Shown: positions 29,626-39,526, counted from the stretch's first letter. The stretch is 64,000 bases of DNA from Gemmatimonadota bacterium (GCA_029262175.1 JAJCZV010000073.1:1-64000), one strand, 5' to 3'. A program made the numbers and translations. The notes: generated by a model from the letters alone, not told the origin.

Positions 29626-30540
29626 ATGAGCGGATCACATGGGCTGCACGGCGCCGTTACCGGCGAGTCACACACCCGGGCGCTGGCGATCACAGGATGG
29701 CTCACGGGCATCTACTTCATCATCGAAATCGGCATCGGTCTTTGGAGCGGGTCGGTCGCCGTCATCTCGGACGCGTTCCACACGTTTTCCGCAGTCGGGG
29801 GCGTGCTGATCGCCCTCGTGGCGGGCCGCGTCGCCGCGCGTCCTGCCAGCACCACGGCGTCGTTCGGTTGGATCCGAGCAGAGATCGTCGGGGCGCTGTT
29901 CAACGGTCTCTTCTTATTTGCGATGGCGGTGTTCGTGTTCTGGATGGGGCTTCGCCGACTCCAAAACCCCGTGGAAATCCCGACCGGCCCGATGTTCCTC
30001 GCGGCCACGGGCGGTCTAATAACCGAAGCAATCTCTTTGAAGCTCCTATACCAAAAACAAAAGAACAGCCTCAACGTCAAAGGAGCGTTCTGGCACGTGA
30101 TCCAGACGTTCGTCGGCAGTTTGTTGATTATCGTCGCGGCCGTCGTGATCCGCTTCACGGGCTTCCTAGCCATCGACCCATTGCTCGGCATGGCGTTCGG
30201 CGTCGTGTTGCTTTGGGCCTCGTGGGCCATCATCAGAGACGCGCTCGCAATCCTGTTGGAAAAGGTCCCGGAGAATCTCGATCTAGCGGCGGTGATTGGA
30301 GCGGTAGAGTCGCTCGACGGCGTTAGGGGCGTTCATCACCCGCATGCATGGGGGCTGACCACCGGCAGGACGGTCGTCTCGATGCACGTCCTGATCGAAG
30401 ACGTATCCCGCGCGGAGTCCTTACTGGAACAGGTTCAGGGTCTGCTGCGAGAGCGGTTCGACGTTTTCTTTTCGACGGTCCAGCTCGAAACCCGATGCTC
30501 GGAAGAAGAAGAGGCGGCGGCGCACTCGATCTCCGTCTAG
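29626..30540 (+). CDS. Cation diffusion facilitator (CDF) family transporter
   Basis: SVAVISDAFHTFSAVGGVLIAL, FGWIRAEIVGALFNG, HHPHAWGLTTGRTVVSMHVLIE. Confidence 0.93.
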   Translation: MSGSHGLHGAVTGESHTRALAITGWLTGIYFIIEIGIGLWSGSVAVISDAFHTFSAVGGVLIALVAGRVAARPASTTASFGWIRAEIVGALFNGLFLFAMAVFVFWMGLRRLQNPVEIPTGPMFLAATGGLITEAISLKLLYQKQKNSLNVKGAFWHVIQTFVGSLLIIVAAVVIRFTGFLAIDPLLGMAFGVVLLWASWAIIRDALAILLEKVPENLDLAAVIGAVESLDGVRGVHHPHAWGLTTGRTVVSMHVLIEDVSRAESLLEQVQGLLRERFDVFFSTVQLETRCSEEEEAAAHSISV

Positions 30541-30591
30541 TGAGCATCGGCTAGAGCGGCATCAACGAATCCCCGAGCCCTGGCGCGTCAC

Positions 30592-31914
30592 CTAAAGCAG
30601 ACGTCGCCAACTGAATGCGGCTCTAGACATCGCGCGACGAACCGTCGTTCGCTCGTGCCATATCTCCGTCGTTAGCGGCCGGCAGCCGGTTCGATCGCGA
30701 GCGAAGATTGCGCTCATCTCCTCTCCGATTCCCGACCCATGTACTTCGACGTCGAGCTCGAGGTTCTTGATCAAGCTGAGCGGATCGAGGTTGCTCGAGC
30801 CCACCACGGACCAGCTGCGGTCCACCACAATGGTCTTCGCGTGAATCATCGGTCCGAGCCAAAGCCAAATCCGAACGCCTGACTCGAGAAGCGAGCCGAC
30901 TTGGTGCTCTGCCGCGAGTGCGACGAGTGGGTGATTGTTGTGGGCAGGCAGCAGGATCTCGACACGCACCCCTCGACGGCACGCATTTCGGAGCGAGGCC
31001 AGAAGAGCCTCGGTTGGCAGGAAGTAGGCATTGGTTATGAGGATCTCGTCTTGGGCGGCATCACATACGCGCGTAAGGACCCGCTCGAGACGCCGTTCAC
31101 GAGGGCGCCCTGAAACGATTCGGACGGGCACGGTCCCGACCGCGCGCTCTGACTCAGACTCCTCTACAGCTACCTCGGTCGCCGCAGGTCTTCCCACCGT
31201 GGGTGATCTCCGCCGGCCGCGAGACCCAGGCGCGGCTTCGAGCCAAACGCGATCAAATTCGTTAGCCGCCTCGAGCGCCGCCGCTCCCTCCACGAGGATC
31301 GCCGAATCACGCCACGTACAGTGGCGGATGCAGTTGCCCGACCAGACGTCGGCGAGGCACATGCCGCCGGCGATCAGCCGCCGACGATCCCCTACGACCG
31401 CCTTTCGGTGATCCCTTCCTCGCCGGAAGAACGCGGGCGTAGGCCGGAAGGGATTGTGGAGTCGAACGCGGACCGCGGATCGCCGAAACCGACGGCCGAT
31501 CGACAGTCGTCGGCTCATGATCGAACCGAAGGGATCGTGCAGAACCCGCACCTGCGCACCGGTAGCGGCTCGCTCTAGCAGGGCGTGGGTGAAGGCGCGA
31601 CCGACCGTGTCATCACGAAAGATGAAGTTCTCGAAACGAATATCGGTACTGGCGGAACCAACCAGATCCAGCATTGCCCCATAGGACTGGGTGCCATCGG
31701 CGAGCAGGCGGACTCGGTTGTCGCGCGTGGGCTCTCGCCCGACAATCCGGCCTATCTCTCGCTGGACATCGGTCGCCAGAGGACCGGCCGGCTCCAACGA
31801 TCCGGGATCGGAGACGAAAGGCGATGGTGGCGAAGACGAGCCGCCGCAGTCCCCCTCCGGGGCGTTTCCGCACGAAACGCAACAACCGGCGAGCAGGTCA
31901 CGCGCCGCGGTCAT
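30592..31914 (-). CDS. Phospholipase D-family (cardiolipin synthase-like) protein
   Basis: Two HKD regions: DHRKAVVGDRRRLIAGGMCLAD and IHAKTIVVDRSWSVVGSSNLDPLS. Confidence 0.88.
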   Translation of the reverse strand: MTAARDLLAGCCVSCGNAPEGDCGGSSSPPSPFVSDPGSLEPAGPLATDVQREIGRIVGREPTRDNRVRLLADGTQSYGAMLDLVGSASTDIRFENFIFRDDTVGRAFTHALLERAATGAQVRVLHDPFGSIMSRRLSIGRRFRRSAVRVRLHNPFRPTPAFFRRGRDHRKAVVGDRRRLIAGGMCLADVWSGNCIRHCTWRDSAILVEGAAALEAANEFDRVWLEAAPGSRGRRRSPTVGRPAATEVAVEESESERAVGTVPVRIVSGRPRERRLERVLTRVCDAAQDEILITNAYFLPTEALLASLRNACRRGVRVEILLPAHNNHPLVALAAEHQVGSLLESGVRIWLWLGPMIHAKTIVVDRSWSVVGSSNLDPLSLIKNLELDVEVHGSGIGEEMSAIFARDRTGCRPLTTEIWHERTTVRRAMSRAAFSWRRLL

Positions 31915-31968
31915 GGTTTCGGCAGACGATGTCGGTGGCGATTCCAGGGCACTCTCGCGTTGTGCGTT

Positions 31969-32007
31969 GGTGAGTAAGTCTTCATATGGGCTTCAGCGCT
32001 CCATCAC
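31969..32007 (+). promoter_or_regulatory. 11-bp-phased repeat element upstream of FAD oxidoreductase gene
   Basis: GGTGAG-TAAGT-CTTCAT-ATGGG-CTTCAG-CGCTC-CATCAC, 73 bp before start. Confidence 0.5.
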
Positions 32008-32080
32008 GTCGTAACCCGCATTCTATGGGAGGAAGGCTTCGCCCATTAGGGCGAGCGGGAGAGCGCTTTAGGAGAGGACC

Positions 32081-33373
32081 ATGAAAGACCAACCATCTTC
32101 CTCCGCAACGAGCCCCACGCCTCGGCGCGATTTCATCATCGTCGGCGCCGGGCCCGCAGGGGCGCGAGCCGCCGAGCTGTTGGCTGGCAAAGGGAGATCC
32201 GTCCTCCTGCTCGACCCCAAGGTACCGTGGGAAAAGCCGTGCGGCGGCGGGTTGACCGCGGCCGCACTCGATAACACGCCGGAGCTGCGCGAACTCTCGA
32301 GCGACACGCAGACGATTCGGGAGTTACTCGTCGTCGCGGCGAGCGGGGCCAGCGTGGTGATTCCCCTCGCGAATCCGTTTGAAACGGTGAGTCGAGAACG
32401 GCTCTCCGCCTGGGGTCTCGATCGGGCGATCACTGCAGGCGCACGGTTCCTTCGCCGAAGCGCGAAGGTCGTCGTGCGACGCGCGGACGGCTGGGAGATC
32501 GCGGACGGCGATGGAGAGATCCATGCTTGTCGTTGGCTGATCGCTGCGGATGGAGCCACGAGCCGCCTTCGAAAACTGCTGGCGCCCGACCTTCGTCCCG
32601 AGCTGGCGCCGCTCCGTGTAGCCTACCCGTCGCGAGGCATGACGCGTGGCCGAGCGGTGTTCCAGTTTCTTCCCCGCGCGGAGGGGTATCTGTGGGACTT
32701 CCCCCGTCCTGGCCACCATTCGGTTGGGATCGGCGTCCCCCCCGGCACCTTTTCGAAGACGGCGCTCGATGGGGCCATCGAGCAGTACCAACTCGGCGAA
32801 ACGGGGAGCCGCGCCGCGGCCTCCTTCTGCGGCGCGGTGATCGCATCATCGAAGTGGGCCGCGGGAACCTTCGACGACCTGGGGGGCCGAGACTTCGCCT
32901 TGTTGGGCGACGCGGGCGGGCTGGCCGATCCGGCGACAGGTGAAGGGATCGACTACGCGTTGCGGTCTGCGAGTCTCGCTGCGGCCGCGTTCGACCCAGA
33001 ACTCGGATTCCGTGGTTATCCCGACGCGGTCAAGGCGGCTTTCGGTGCGGAAATCCGGCGCAGCCGGTTCCTCAGAGACCGACTCTACCATCCGGCGTTG
33101 GCGGAGCGGCTGGTGCAGCGCGCCCGACAATCGCCGCGAGGCGCCCTGATGCTCATGTCGCTTGTCGACGCCGTGAACGAACACCGCCCACTTCGGCGCG
33201 CGGTGTTGCGCGGCTTGCTGGGTCGCATCCCGACAGATCACCCGGCCCGCGCGGTTTGCGAGTGCCCGGAGGGCGCGCCCGAGGGAGACAGATCACCGGG
33301 GTTGGTACACCCAAGGGCGCTGCGAACCGCTGGTGCTACGCGCGCAACCGCCAACTCGCACGGAGGAGGATGA
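32081..33373 (+). CDS. FAD-dependent oxidoreductase, geranylgeranyl-reductase-like
   Basis: FIIVGAGPAGARAAELLAGKG, LLGDAGGLADPATGEGIDYAL. Confidence 0.88.
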   Translation: MKDQPSSSATSPTPRRDFIIVGAGPAGARAAELLAGKGRSVLLLDPKVPWEKPCGGGLTAAALDNTPELRELSSDTQTIRELLVVAASGASVVIPLANPFETVSRERLSAWGLDRAITAGARFLRRSAKVVVRRADGWEIADGDGEIHACRWLIAADGATSRLRKLLAPDLRPELAPLRVAYPSRGMTRGRAVFQFLPRAEGYLWDFPRPGHHSVGIGVPPGTFSKTALDGAIEQYQLGETGSRAAASFCGAVIASSKWAAGTFDDLGGRDFALLGDAGGLADPATGEGIDYALRSASLAAAAFDPELGFRGYPDAVKAAFGAEIRRSRFLRDRLYHPALAERLVQRARQSPRGALMLMSLVDAVNEHRPLRRAVLRGLLGRIPTDHPARAVCECPEGAPEGDRSPGLVHPRALRTAGATRATANSHGGG

Positions 33374-33374
33374 G

Positions 33375-33866
33375 ATGATGAAGAATGGCGACGCGAAGGT
33401 GCGCCACCCGCATACGCGGACGGATCACCGTCTGGAAATTTCGATCACCGAGCTGTCTTGCGCCGCGGAGTCGGCGCCGCTTGCTCGGCGGCTCGAACGA
33501 CTCGCTGGCGTACGAGAGGCGATCGTCAACCCGATCACCGAGCGAGCCGTCGTTCGATTCGACGCGGAGCTTACGAACACAGCGGACATTTTCGGTGTGC
33601 TCCAGAGGCTCGGTGTCGATGCGGGAGCGAAGCTCGTGCGGCTACATGCTCCGGTGCTCGGATGTATGTGTGACGACTGCCGCCAGCGCCTTGAAGAGCG
33701 GTTGGCTGGGGTGGCAGGCGTCGAGGCCGTTCATCTGAACACGGATGAGAAGAGCGTCACCGTCGAATACGTTCCGTCTCGCACGGATGCGCGTGGGCTG
33801 AGGGAGGCCCTCACGGGTGCGGATTCGACTGACTGCTGCTCACCGGACCCGCGTGACAAGACGTGA
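33375..33866 (+). CDS. Double HMA-like domain protein (one degenerate, one CMCDDC)
   Basis: ISITELSCAAESAPLARRLERLAGVREAIVNP... and LGCMCDDCRQRLEERLAGVAGVEAVHLNTDEKSVTVEY. Confidence 0.7.
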   Translation: MMKNGDAKVRHPHTRTDHRLEISITELSCAAESAPLARRLERLAGVREAIVNPITERAVVRFDAELTNTADIFGVLQRLGVDAGAKLVRLHAPVLGCMCDDCRQRLEERLAGVAGVEAVHLNTDEKSVTVEYVPSRTDARGLREALTGADSTDCCSPDPRDKT

Positions 33867-33871
33867 TCTGC

Positions 33872-33904
33872 GGCCCCGGTCGAGCCGATGGCTCGACCGG
33901 GGCC
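33872..33904. terminator. Bidirectional hairpin terminator
   Basis: ggccccggtcgagcc-gat-ggctcgaccggggcc: 15-bp perfect stem between convergent genes. Confidence 0.8.
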
Positions 33905-33917
33905 AAAGGGTGCCGAT

Positions 33918-34094
33918 CTACTTTTCGACGCAACCAGACCCCGGTTTTATAGCCACGTACCAACCGGGGTGTTCCTCGAAGCGCAGCAAGCAACGCTCCG
34001 CGCAGAAGTAGTAGGTGGTTCCCTGGAAATCCGTCTTTGCGACCGCTTCTTCCGGCGTGATGTCCATCCCGCACACTTCATCGTGAACCGTCAT
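33918..34094 (-). CDS. YHS-domain metal-binding small protein
   Basis: Translated by eye: MTVHDEVCGMDITPEEAVAKTDFQGTTYYFCAERCLLRFEEHPGWYVAIKPGSGCVEK*; not in ORF track. Confidence 0.85.
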   Translation of the reverse strand: MTVHDEVCGMDITPEEAVAKTDFQGTTYYFCAERCLLRFEEHPGWYVAIKPGSGCVEK

Positions 34095-34217
34095 TTTCGT
34101 CCTCCTCTGGGCAGGCGAGCCTCTAGTGCCACACCAGAGATACGCGATCGCGTGTGAATCAGTCGTTGGGTGCGGGTGAAGGCGACTTCATCGCGGATGA
34201 CCGCCAGGGATGCGCGC

Positions 34218-35096
34218 CTAGCTCCGGGGCGAGCGCAGGACGATGCCGATCCCGGCCAAGGTGACCGCGACGCCCGCTGTCTCGAGCGGGCTGATGCGCT
34301 CGCCATACAGCAAGGCAGCCAGCGCGAGTCCCAAGACCGGAACGAGAAAGAAAAGAAGGCTGAGTTGACCAACGTCTTCGCGCTGCACGAGCCAGTACCA
34401 CAGCCACAGCGCGAATGCGGTCCCCGCGAGCGCCAGAAACAAGAGTACCGCCACGAATTCGGTGCCCCAAACGATCTCGGCCTGACGCTCGAAGAGGCCG
34501 GAGGCGACGGCAAGAGGGAGGGCTCCGATCAAGAGCTGCCAGCCGGCGACCTGAAGGAGGGAGTCCGCGACGTCAAGGCGCTTGAGCAAGACCGTGGCCC
34601 CGGACGCGGCCGCGGCGGAGGTGAGAGGTAGAAGGAGCCCGACCGCGCCGGCTCTCGCGGGATCGGCGATCGCGGGCGACGCGATGAGGGCGACACCGAT
34701 GCTCCCGAGGAGCAAGGCCCACGCCTTGGGCTTCGTGATCGGCTCCGCTAGAAAGACGGCCGCGAGGAGGATTACCATGAGCGGTCCGGTATTCCCGAGT
34801 ACCGATGAAATCCCAGCGCCCGTACGGCCGGGACTCATGAACATCGCCGCGTACCCGATCGAAGTGCTGAGGACAGCGAGGGCGAGCGTCCCCCGCCACA
34901 GCCGGCGGGGCGGCAGCACCCCCTGCCTTGAAGCCCCCGCTATGATGACAAGAACGCTGCCTGCGAGCGCGCTGCGCAACGCCGCAAAGCGTAATTCAGG
35001 GGCGAACGCCAGACCGAACTTGATCGCCGAAAAACAAAGCGCGTAGATCCCGACGATCAGGAGCGCTAGCGCAAGGTGCCTTCGTGAGGTCAGCAC
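34218..35096 (-). CDS. EamA/DMT-family transporter
   Basis: Ten-TM pattern with duplicated EamA halves; SSVLGNTGPLMVILLAAVFLAEPITKPKAWALLLGSIGVAL. Confidence 0.88.
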   Translation of the reverse strand: MLTSRRHLALALLIVGIYALCFSAIKFGLAFAPELRFAALRSALAGSVLVIIAGASRQGVLPPRRLWRGTLALAVLSTSIGYAAMFMSPGRTGAGISSVLGNTGPLMVILLAAVFLAEPITKPKAWALLLGSIGVALIASPAIADPARAGAVGLLLPLTSAAAASGATVLLKRLDVADSLLQVAGWQLLIGALPLAVASGLFERQAEIVWGTEFVAVLLFLALAGTAFALWLWYWLVQREDVGQLSLLFFLVPVLGLALAALLYGERISPLETAGVAVTLAGIGIVLRSPRS

Positions 35097-35141
35097 GCTC
35101 TATCACCGTCCCCGACCGCCGGGTGCGGCTTTCGCCCGACG

Positions 35142-35696
35142 TCAGTCGCCGGGATCGAAGCTCACGCCCCCGCTCGACGACACCTTCACCGTGATCCACA
35201 TACCCGTCAACGCGTGGGCGGGTATGTAGCACACGAGTGCGTAGGTGCCCGCTTGCTCGGCGGTGAACGTCACGGTCTCCGACTGTCCGGGCAGGGTCGA
35301 GTCGGTCATGCTCGTCGGATTCGAGCTCATACCGCCCACAAACACGGGCGTTGGCCCGTCGAACATCGCGGGGAAGGGCGTTTGGATCTCGCCGATCCCA
35401 ATGCTGTGCGGCACGGCCGGATCGTCGTTTCGAAACTCGATGACCACGCGGTACCCGACCGGGATCGTCAGCGTGGCCGCTCCCTTCGCGTAGCCGTTGA
35501 AGTTCCAGCGGAAATTGTCCTCGGTCATCCCGGCTACGATGTCGAGCGTGACTTGGCGCGCAGACGGATCTACGTCGATCCAATCCGCGCCGGCGCTGGA
35601 TCCGTTTTGGGCGACCAACGGGAGGGCGCTGAGCTGGATACCGGCGAGCATCAAGAGGGTTAGCAGACTGTGGAGGAGGGGGGATCGTACATTCAT
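35142..35696 (-). CDS. Sulfocyanin-like blue copper protein
   Basis: FNGYAKGAATLTIPVGYRVVIEFRNDDPAVPHSIGIGE ... YALVCYIPAHALTGMWITVKV (H, C, H, M ligands). Confidence 0.82.
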   Translation of the reverse strand: MNVRSPLLHSLLTLLMLAGIQLSALPLVAQNGSSAGADWIDVDPSARQVTLDIVAGMTEDNFRWNFNGYAKGAATLTIPVGYRVVIEFRNDDPAVPHSIGIGEIQTPFPAMFDGPTPVFVGGMSSNPTSMTDSTLPGQSETVTFTAEQAGTYALVCYIPAHALTGMWITVKVSSSGGVSFDPGD

Positions 35697-35775
35697 TATC
35701 TTAACACTCGTATGAGGTTCTCGGATTTGGTCCGGCTGACATCAAAACTTCATGTGTGACCTTACTTCTCGATAC

Positions 35776-35814
35776 ATGAAGGAGTCATGAAGAAGTCATG
35801 AAGCGATGATGAAG
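35776..35814 (-). promoter_or_regulatory. Four perfect ATGAAG/CTTCAT direct repeats at exact 11-bp spacing upstream of sulfocyanin gene
   Basis: ATGAAG at 35776, 35787, 35798, 35809; 79 bp before start. Confidence 0.7.
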
Positions 35815-35833
35815 ATAACCCGATCGCGGCAGA

Positions 35834-36439
35834 CTAATTCCCGGAAGCCGAACCCGTCTTTTCGAGCATAGCGAGAAAGGCGAGCGCCGGGTCCTTGAAC
35901 TGGGCGTGACGGAGGACGTCCCAGTGCTCGCGAAGATACGAGCGGAGAAAGCTCGCCACGTGTGCCAACGTCAATGTGACGTCTACGCCCCGCAGCCGTG
36001 GTGCCGTCCCGCCAAATGCAACAAGTCGCACTTGATGCCCATCGTGCGTCCGGGCCACGCCTCGGCGAAGAAGATGCTGAACGACCTCATCTGCGTCAGC
36101 GGTGGTACAGCAACCGAAGCGGGCGAGCGCGGTCCGCAGCACGGCGGGGTCCCGCGCCGCGCGATTGAGAACAGCCCTTCCCTCCTTCACCTCTCCGATC
36201 AGCATGTCGGTCCGGTTAGGGGGGCACCCCAACTCCGAGTCGGGCTCGAACACCATCTCTTCGTCCGAGCTGCCCTGCACCCGCCGACCCGCGCCGGGAA
36301 ATCGAACAGCCATCAGGTCCAAGTCGGTCGCGACCCGGTACCCGGCTCCCTTTTGAGCCTCGAGAATCGGGTACTCCGAGACGGTGAAATACCCGTTTAC
36401 CCGCAGGTACGCTTGGACCAACGACACCGACATGTCCAT
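35834..36439 (-). CDS. Uncharacterised protein, possible PD-(D/E)XK nuclease-like fold
   Basis: TDLDLMAVRFP followed by DMLIGEVKEGRAVLN; intact 201-aa ORF downstream of copper ATPase/cupredoxin. Confidence 0.55.
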   Translation of the reverse strand: MDMSVSLVQAYLRVNGYFTVSEYPILEAQKGAGYRVATDLDLMAVRFPGAGRRVQGSSDEEMVFEPDSELGCPPNRTDMLIGEVKEGRAVLNRAARDPAVLRTALARFGCCTTADADEVVQHLLRRGVARTHDGHQVRLVAFGGTAPRLRGVDVTLTLAHVASFLRSYLREHWDVLRHAQFKDPALAFLAMLEKTGSASGN

Positions 36440-36447
36440 GGGGCCGC

Positions 36448-36861
36448 TCAGCCTAGCTCTTCAGAGGTCGGTGGCGCCGCGCCATCCGTCACGACGAGCT
36501 TGCCCCTCAGCATCCCCATCTGGCACGCGAAGTCGTACTCGCCGGGCACCATTTCGTCGAGCTCGATGGTGACGTCCTCATCTACCGGAAGCCGGCGCGA
36601 GATGTCGAAGTCGGGGAACGTCACCACCTCGCTACATGACGCCGTCTCCCGGCGCGTGAAGTGAAGTCGCGCAGGACGGTGCGAAGACAACACGATCAGG
36701 TTGGGGTTATAGCCGCCGCGAACGCGGATGTACACCTCCTGCACGCCACCGTCAGCAAGCACGGCGACGGATCGTGGTTTCTCGGATAGCCAAAAGTACC
36801 ACACGATCCAGACGATCGTCGCCAGTGCGGCCAGATTTACGAGAATCACATTGGTGGTCAT
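36448..36861 (-). CDS. Membrane-anchored cupredoxin-like protein linked to copper ATPase
   Basis: N-terminal TM, PARLHFTRRETASCSEVVTFPDF ... GEYDFACQMGMLRGKLVV. Confidence 0.78.
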   Translation of the reverse strand: MTTNVILVNLAALATIVWIVWYFWLSEKPRSVAVLADGGVQEVYIRVRGGYNPNLIVLSSHRPARLHFTRRETASCSEVVTFPDFDISRRLPVDEDVTIELDEMVPGEYDFACQMGMLRGKLVVTDGAAPPTSEELG

Positions 36862-36862
36862 A

Positions 36863-39394
36863 TCAGCCTCCCGTCGGTTCGTAGTAGCGCAGCCGGTTCG
36901 CGTTCGTCACAACAGTGACCGAGCTAAACGCCATGGCCGCGCCTGCGATGAGCGGCGACAACAAGAGCCCGAACACCGGATAGAGGACACCGGCGGCCAG
37001 GGGCACGCCGAGCGAGTTGTAGAAGAAGGCTCCGAAAAGATTCTGCCGGATATTCCGGAACGTCTGCTTAGAGATATCGATTGCCAACACGACACCCATC
37101 AAGGATCCGCCGACCAGCGTCACGTCGGCGGCTTCGATCGCGACATCGGTACCCGTACCGATGGCGATCCCCACATCCGCTTGCGCGAGAGCTGGCGCGT
37201 CGTTGATGCCATCCCCCACCATCGCGACCCGCCTACCATCCGCCTGCAAACCAGCGATGTGGTCGGTTTTGTCATCGGGCAGCACGTCGGCTAGCACCCG
37301 GTCGATCCCTACCTGTCGCGCGATCGCGAGGGCGGTCCGCTCGTTGTCTCCCGTAAGCATCACCACTTCGAGGCCGAGCTTGTGGAACCTCTCCACTGCG
37401 GCAACCGAATCTTCCTTGATCTGGTCGGCCACTGCGATGAGGCCGGCTGCCCGCCTGTCCACGGCCACGTACATCGGCGTCTTGCCCTCTTCCGATAGCG
37501 CGGTCGCCTGAGCCTCCAGATCACCCAAGTCAACGCCGCCGTCGGTCATGAGCTTTCGGTTGCCAAGCCAAACGTCTCGACCGTCGATGAATGCGGAGAT
37601 TCCATGCCCCGCGATCGCTTTGAAATCGGTTGCCTTTGAAAGCACGAGACCTCGATCCTTCGCTCCCTCGACGATCGCCTCGCCCAGAGGATGCTCTGAC
37701 CCGCGTTCCGCGCTCGCGGCGAGGCGCAGCACTTCCGACTCCTCGACATCACCAACGGCGATGATGTCCGTAATCGCCGGCGCTCCCTTGGTAATCGTCC
37801 CCGTCTTGTCCAGCACGATCGTGTCGAGCCCTCGAGCGGCTTGCAGCGCCGCACCGTTGCGGATCAGTACGCCGTGCTCAGCCGCCTTGCCGACTCCGAC
37901 CATGAGAGACATGGGGGTAGCCAGCCCAAGGGCGCACGGGCAGGCGATGATGAGAACGGTAACGGCGACGACGATCGCATACGTGAGCGCGGGCGCCGGG
38001 CCGAGCGTAAACCACGCGGCGAAGGAGAGGACCGCGATGATCATGACTGCGGGGACGAAGTAGCTCGACACGACGTCAACCGTGCGCGCGATCGGGGGCT
38101 TCGAGCCCTGGGCTTCTTGGACCATACGAACGATCTGTGCGAGCGCGGTGTCCTTGCCGACTTTCGTCGCTCGAAAACGAAAGCTTCCGGTCTTGTTGAT
38201 CGTGGCCCCGATCACCTCATCCTCGGGCCCCTTCTCCACGGGAAGGCTCTCGCCCGTGACCATCGACTCGTCGAGCGCGCTGTGGCCGTCCACGATGACG
38301 CCGTCGACGGGGACGCTTTCGCCGGGCCGGACGACAACGATATCGGCGACTACCACCTCTTCGACCGGGATGTCGACCTCGGAGCCATCTCGGACCACGC
38401 GCGCGGTCTTGGCTTGCAGATCGAGCAGTTTGCGGATCGCCTCGGACGTTCGGCCTTTGGCCCGGACCTCGAGCGCCTGACCTAGAACGACGAGAGTGAT
38501 GACGACCGCAGCGACATCGAAGAACGGCTCCGCGGTTCCTTCAGGAAACAGCGCCGGTACGAGCACGGCCACCGTCGAGTATACCCACGCAGCCCCAGTT
38601 CCAAGCGCAATCAGCGTGTTCATGTCGGCGCTTCGGTGCCGTATCGCGGCCCATCCACGCGTAAAGAACTGCCCACCAGAATAGACCAACACGGGGATCG
38701 TGAGGACCGCGGTCGCAAGCCAAATAAGCCGGATCGTATCCATCGAAAGGGCGCGAAGACCCGGCACCCAATTGGGGTAGGCCGTGACCAACACCGGGAT
38801 CGAGACGCCCAATCCAAACCAGAACTTCCGCATGAGCGCCCGGTACTCGTGAGCTCGCTCGTTGCCCTCGGCCTCCGGAGAGTCGGCCCCGACCTCCGGG
38901 CTGGTCTGGTACCCGTGGGACTCGATGGCCTCGCGGATGTCGGACACGTTCGCTTGCGATGGCAGGTAATCCACATCGGCGGTCTCGGTACCAAGACTCA
39001 CGGTCACCCGTTGCACGCCCGGCGTGCGCTCGAGCGCATCCTCTATACCGGCGACGCAACTCGCGCAGTGCATCCCGACGATCTTGAGACGGAGGTGCTC
39101 CTCGCCGACCACGAAGCCCGCCTCGGCGAGGTGGTTGATTAGCCGACGTGTGTCGGACGCCATCGCGGACGTCGTAAAGCGCGCGATGCCAGTAACGGGA
39201 CTCACGTGCGCGGCGCCGACGCCTGGATAGGCGCGTAGCACACTCTCCAGCCGCCGAGCCGTTTCCTGATTGAGAGATCGAAACCTAAGCTGCAGCTCGA
39301 CCTCGCTGGAGCCCGCATCGTCGCGGTGCATCTGCGCGGCTGCCACGTTTTTCGCAGGGCTGCGATCGGTCGGCGACTTCGTCGTGTCGAGCAT
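36863..39394 (-). CDS. copA: Copper-translocating P1B-type ATPase
   Basis: GMHCASC HMA motif, [29 protein letters not shown]; degenerate additional HMA-like domain at N-terminus; start could be 39400. Confidence 0.95.
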   Translation of the reverse strand: MLDTTKSPTDRSPAKNVAAAQMHRDDAGSSEVELQLRFRSLNQETARRLESVLRAYPGVGAAHVSPVTGIARFTTSAMASDTRRLINHLAEAGFVVGEEHLRLKIVGMHCASCVAGIEDALERTPGVQRVTVSLGTETADVDYLPSQANVSDIREAIESHGYQTSPEVGADSPEAEGNERAHEYRALMRKFWFGLGVSIPVLVTAYPNWVPGLRALSMDTIRLIWLATAVLTIPVLVYSGGQFFTRGWAAIRHRSADMNTLIALGTGAAWVYSTVAVLVPALFPEGTAEPFFDVAAVVITLVVLGQALEVRAKGRTSEAIRKLLDLQAKTARVVRDGSEVDIPVEEVVVADIVVVRPGESVPVDGVIVDGHSALDESMVTGESLPVEKGPEDEVIGATINKTGSFRFRATKVGKDTALAQIVRMVQEAQGSKPPIARTVDVVSSYFVPAVMIIAVLSFAAWFTLGPAPALTYAIVVAVTVLIIACPCALGLATPMSLMVGVGKAAEHGVLIRNGAALQAARGLDTIVLDKTGTITKGAPAITDIIAVGDVEESEVLRLAASAERGSEHPLGEAIVEGAKDRGLVLSKATDFKAIAGHGISAFIDGRDVWLGNRKLMTDGGVDLGDLEAQATALSEEGKTPMYVAVDRRAAGLIAVADQIKEDSVAAVERFHKLGLEVVMLTGDNERTALAIARQVGIDRVLADVLPDDKTDHIAGLQADGRRVAMVGDGINDAPALAQADVGIAIGTGTDVAIEAADVTLVGGSLMGVVLAIDISKQTFRNIRQNLFGAFFYNSLGVPLAAGVLYPVFGLLLSPLIAGAAMAFSSVTVVTNANRLRYYEPTGG

Positions 39395-39451
39395 GAGCAC
39401 ATCTCCAGGGGATCCGGCTAGATTTGGTGCTCCGAGTTTACCCTCCGATCG

Positions 39452-39490
39452 GTGAAGCCTGTCGTAAGGAAACGTGAAGACTTGTTCACG
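39452..39490 (-). promoter_or_regulatory. 11-bp-phased repeat element upstream of copper ATPase
   Basis: minus strand CGTGAA-CAAGT-CTTCAC-GTTTC-CTTACG-ACAGG-CTTCAC, about 51-57 bp before start. Confidence 0.55.
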
Positions 39491-39526
39491 TGTGCGACTG
39501 GTTGCTGGGCCGGCGTGGTGGCGTGA

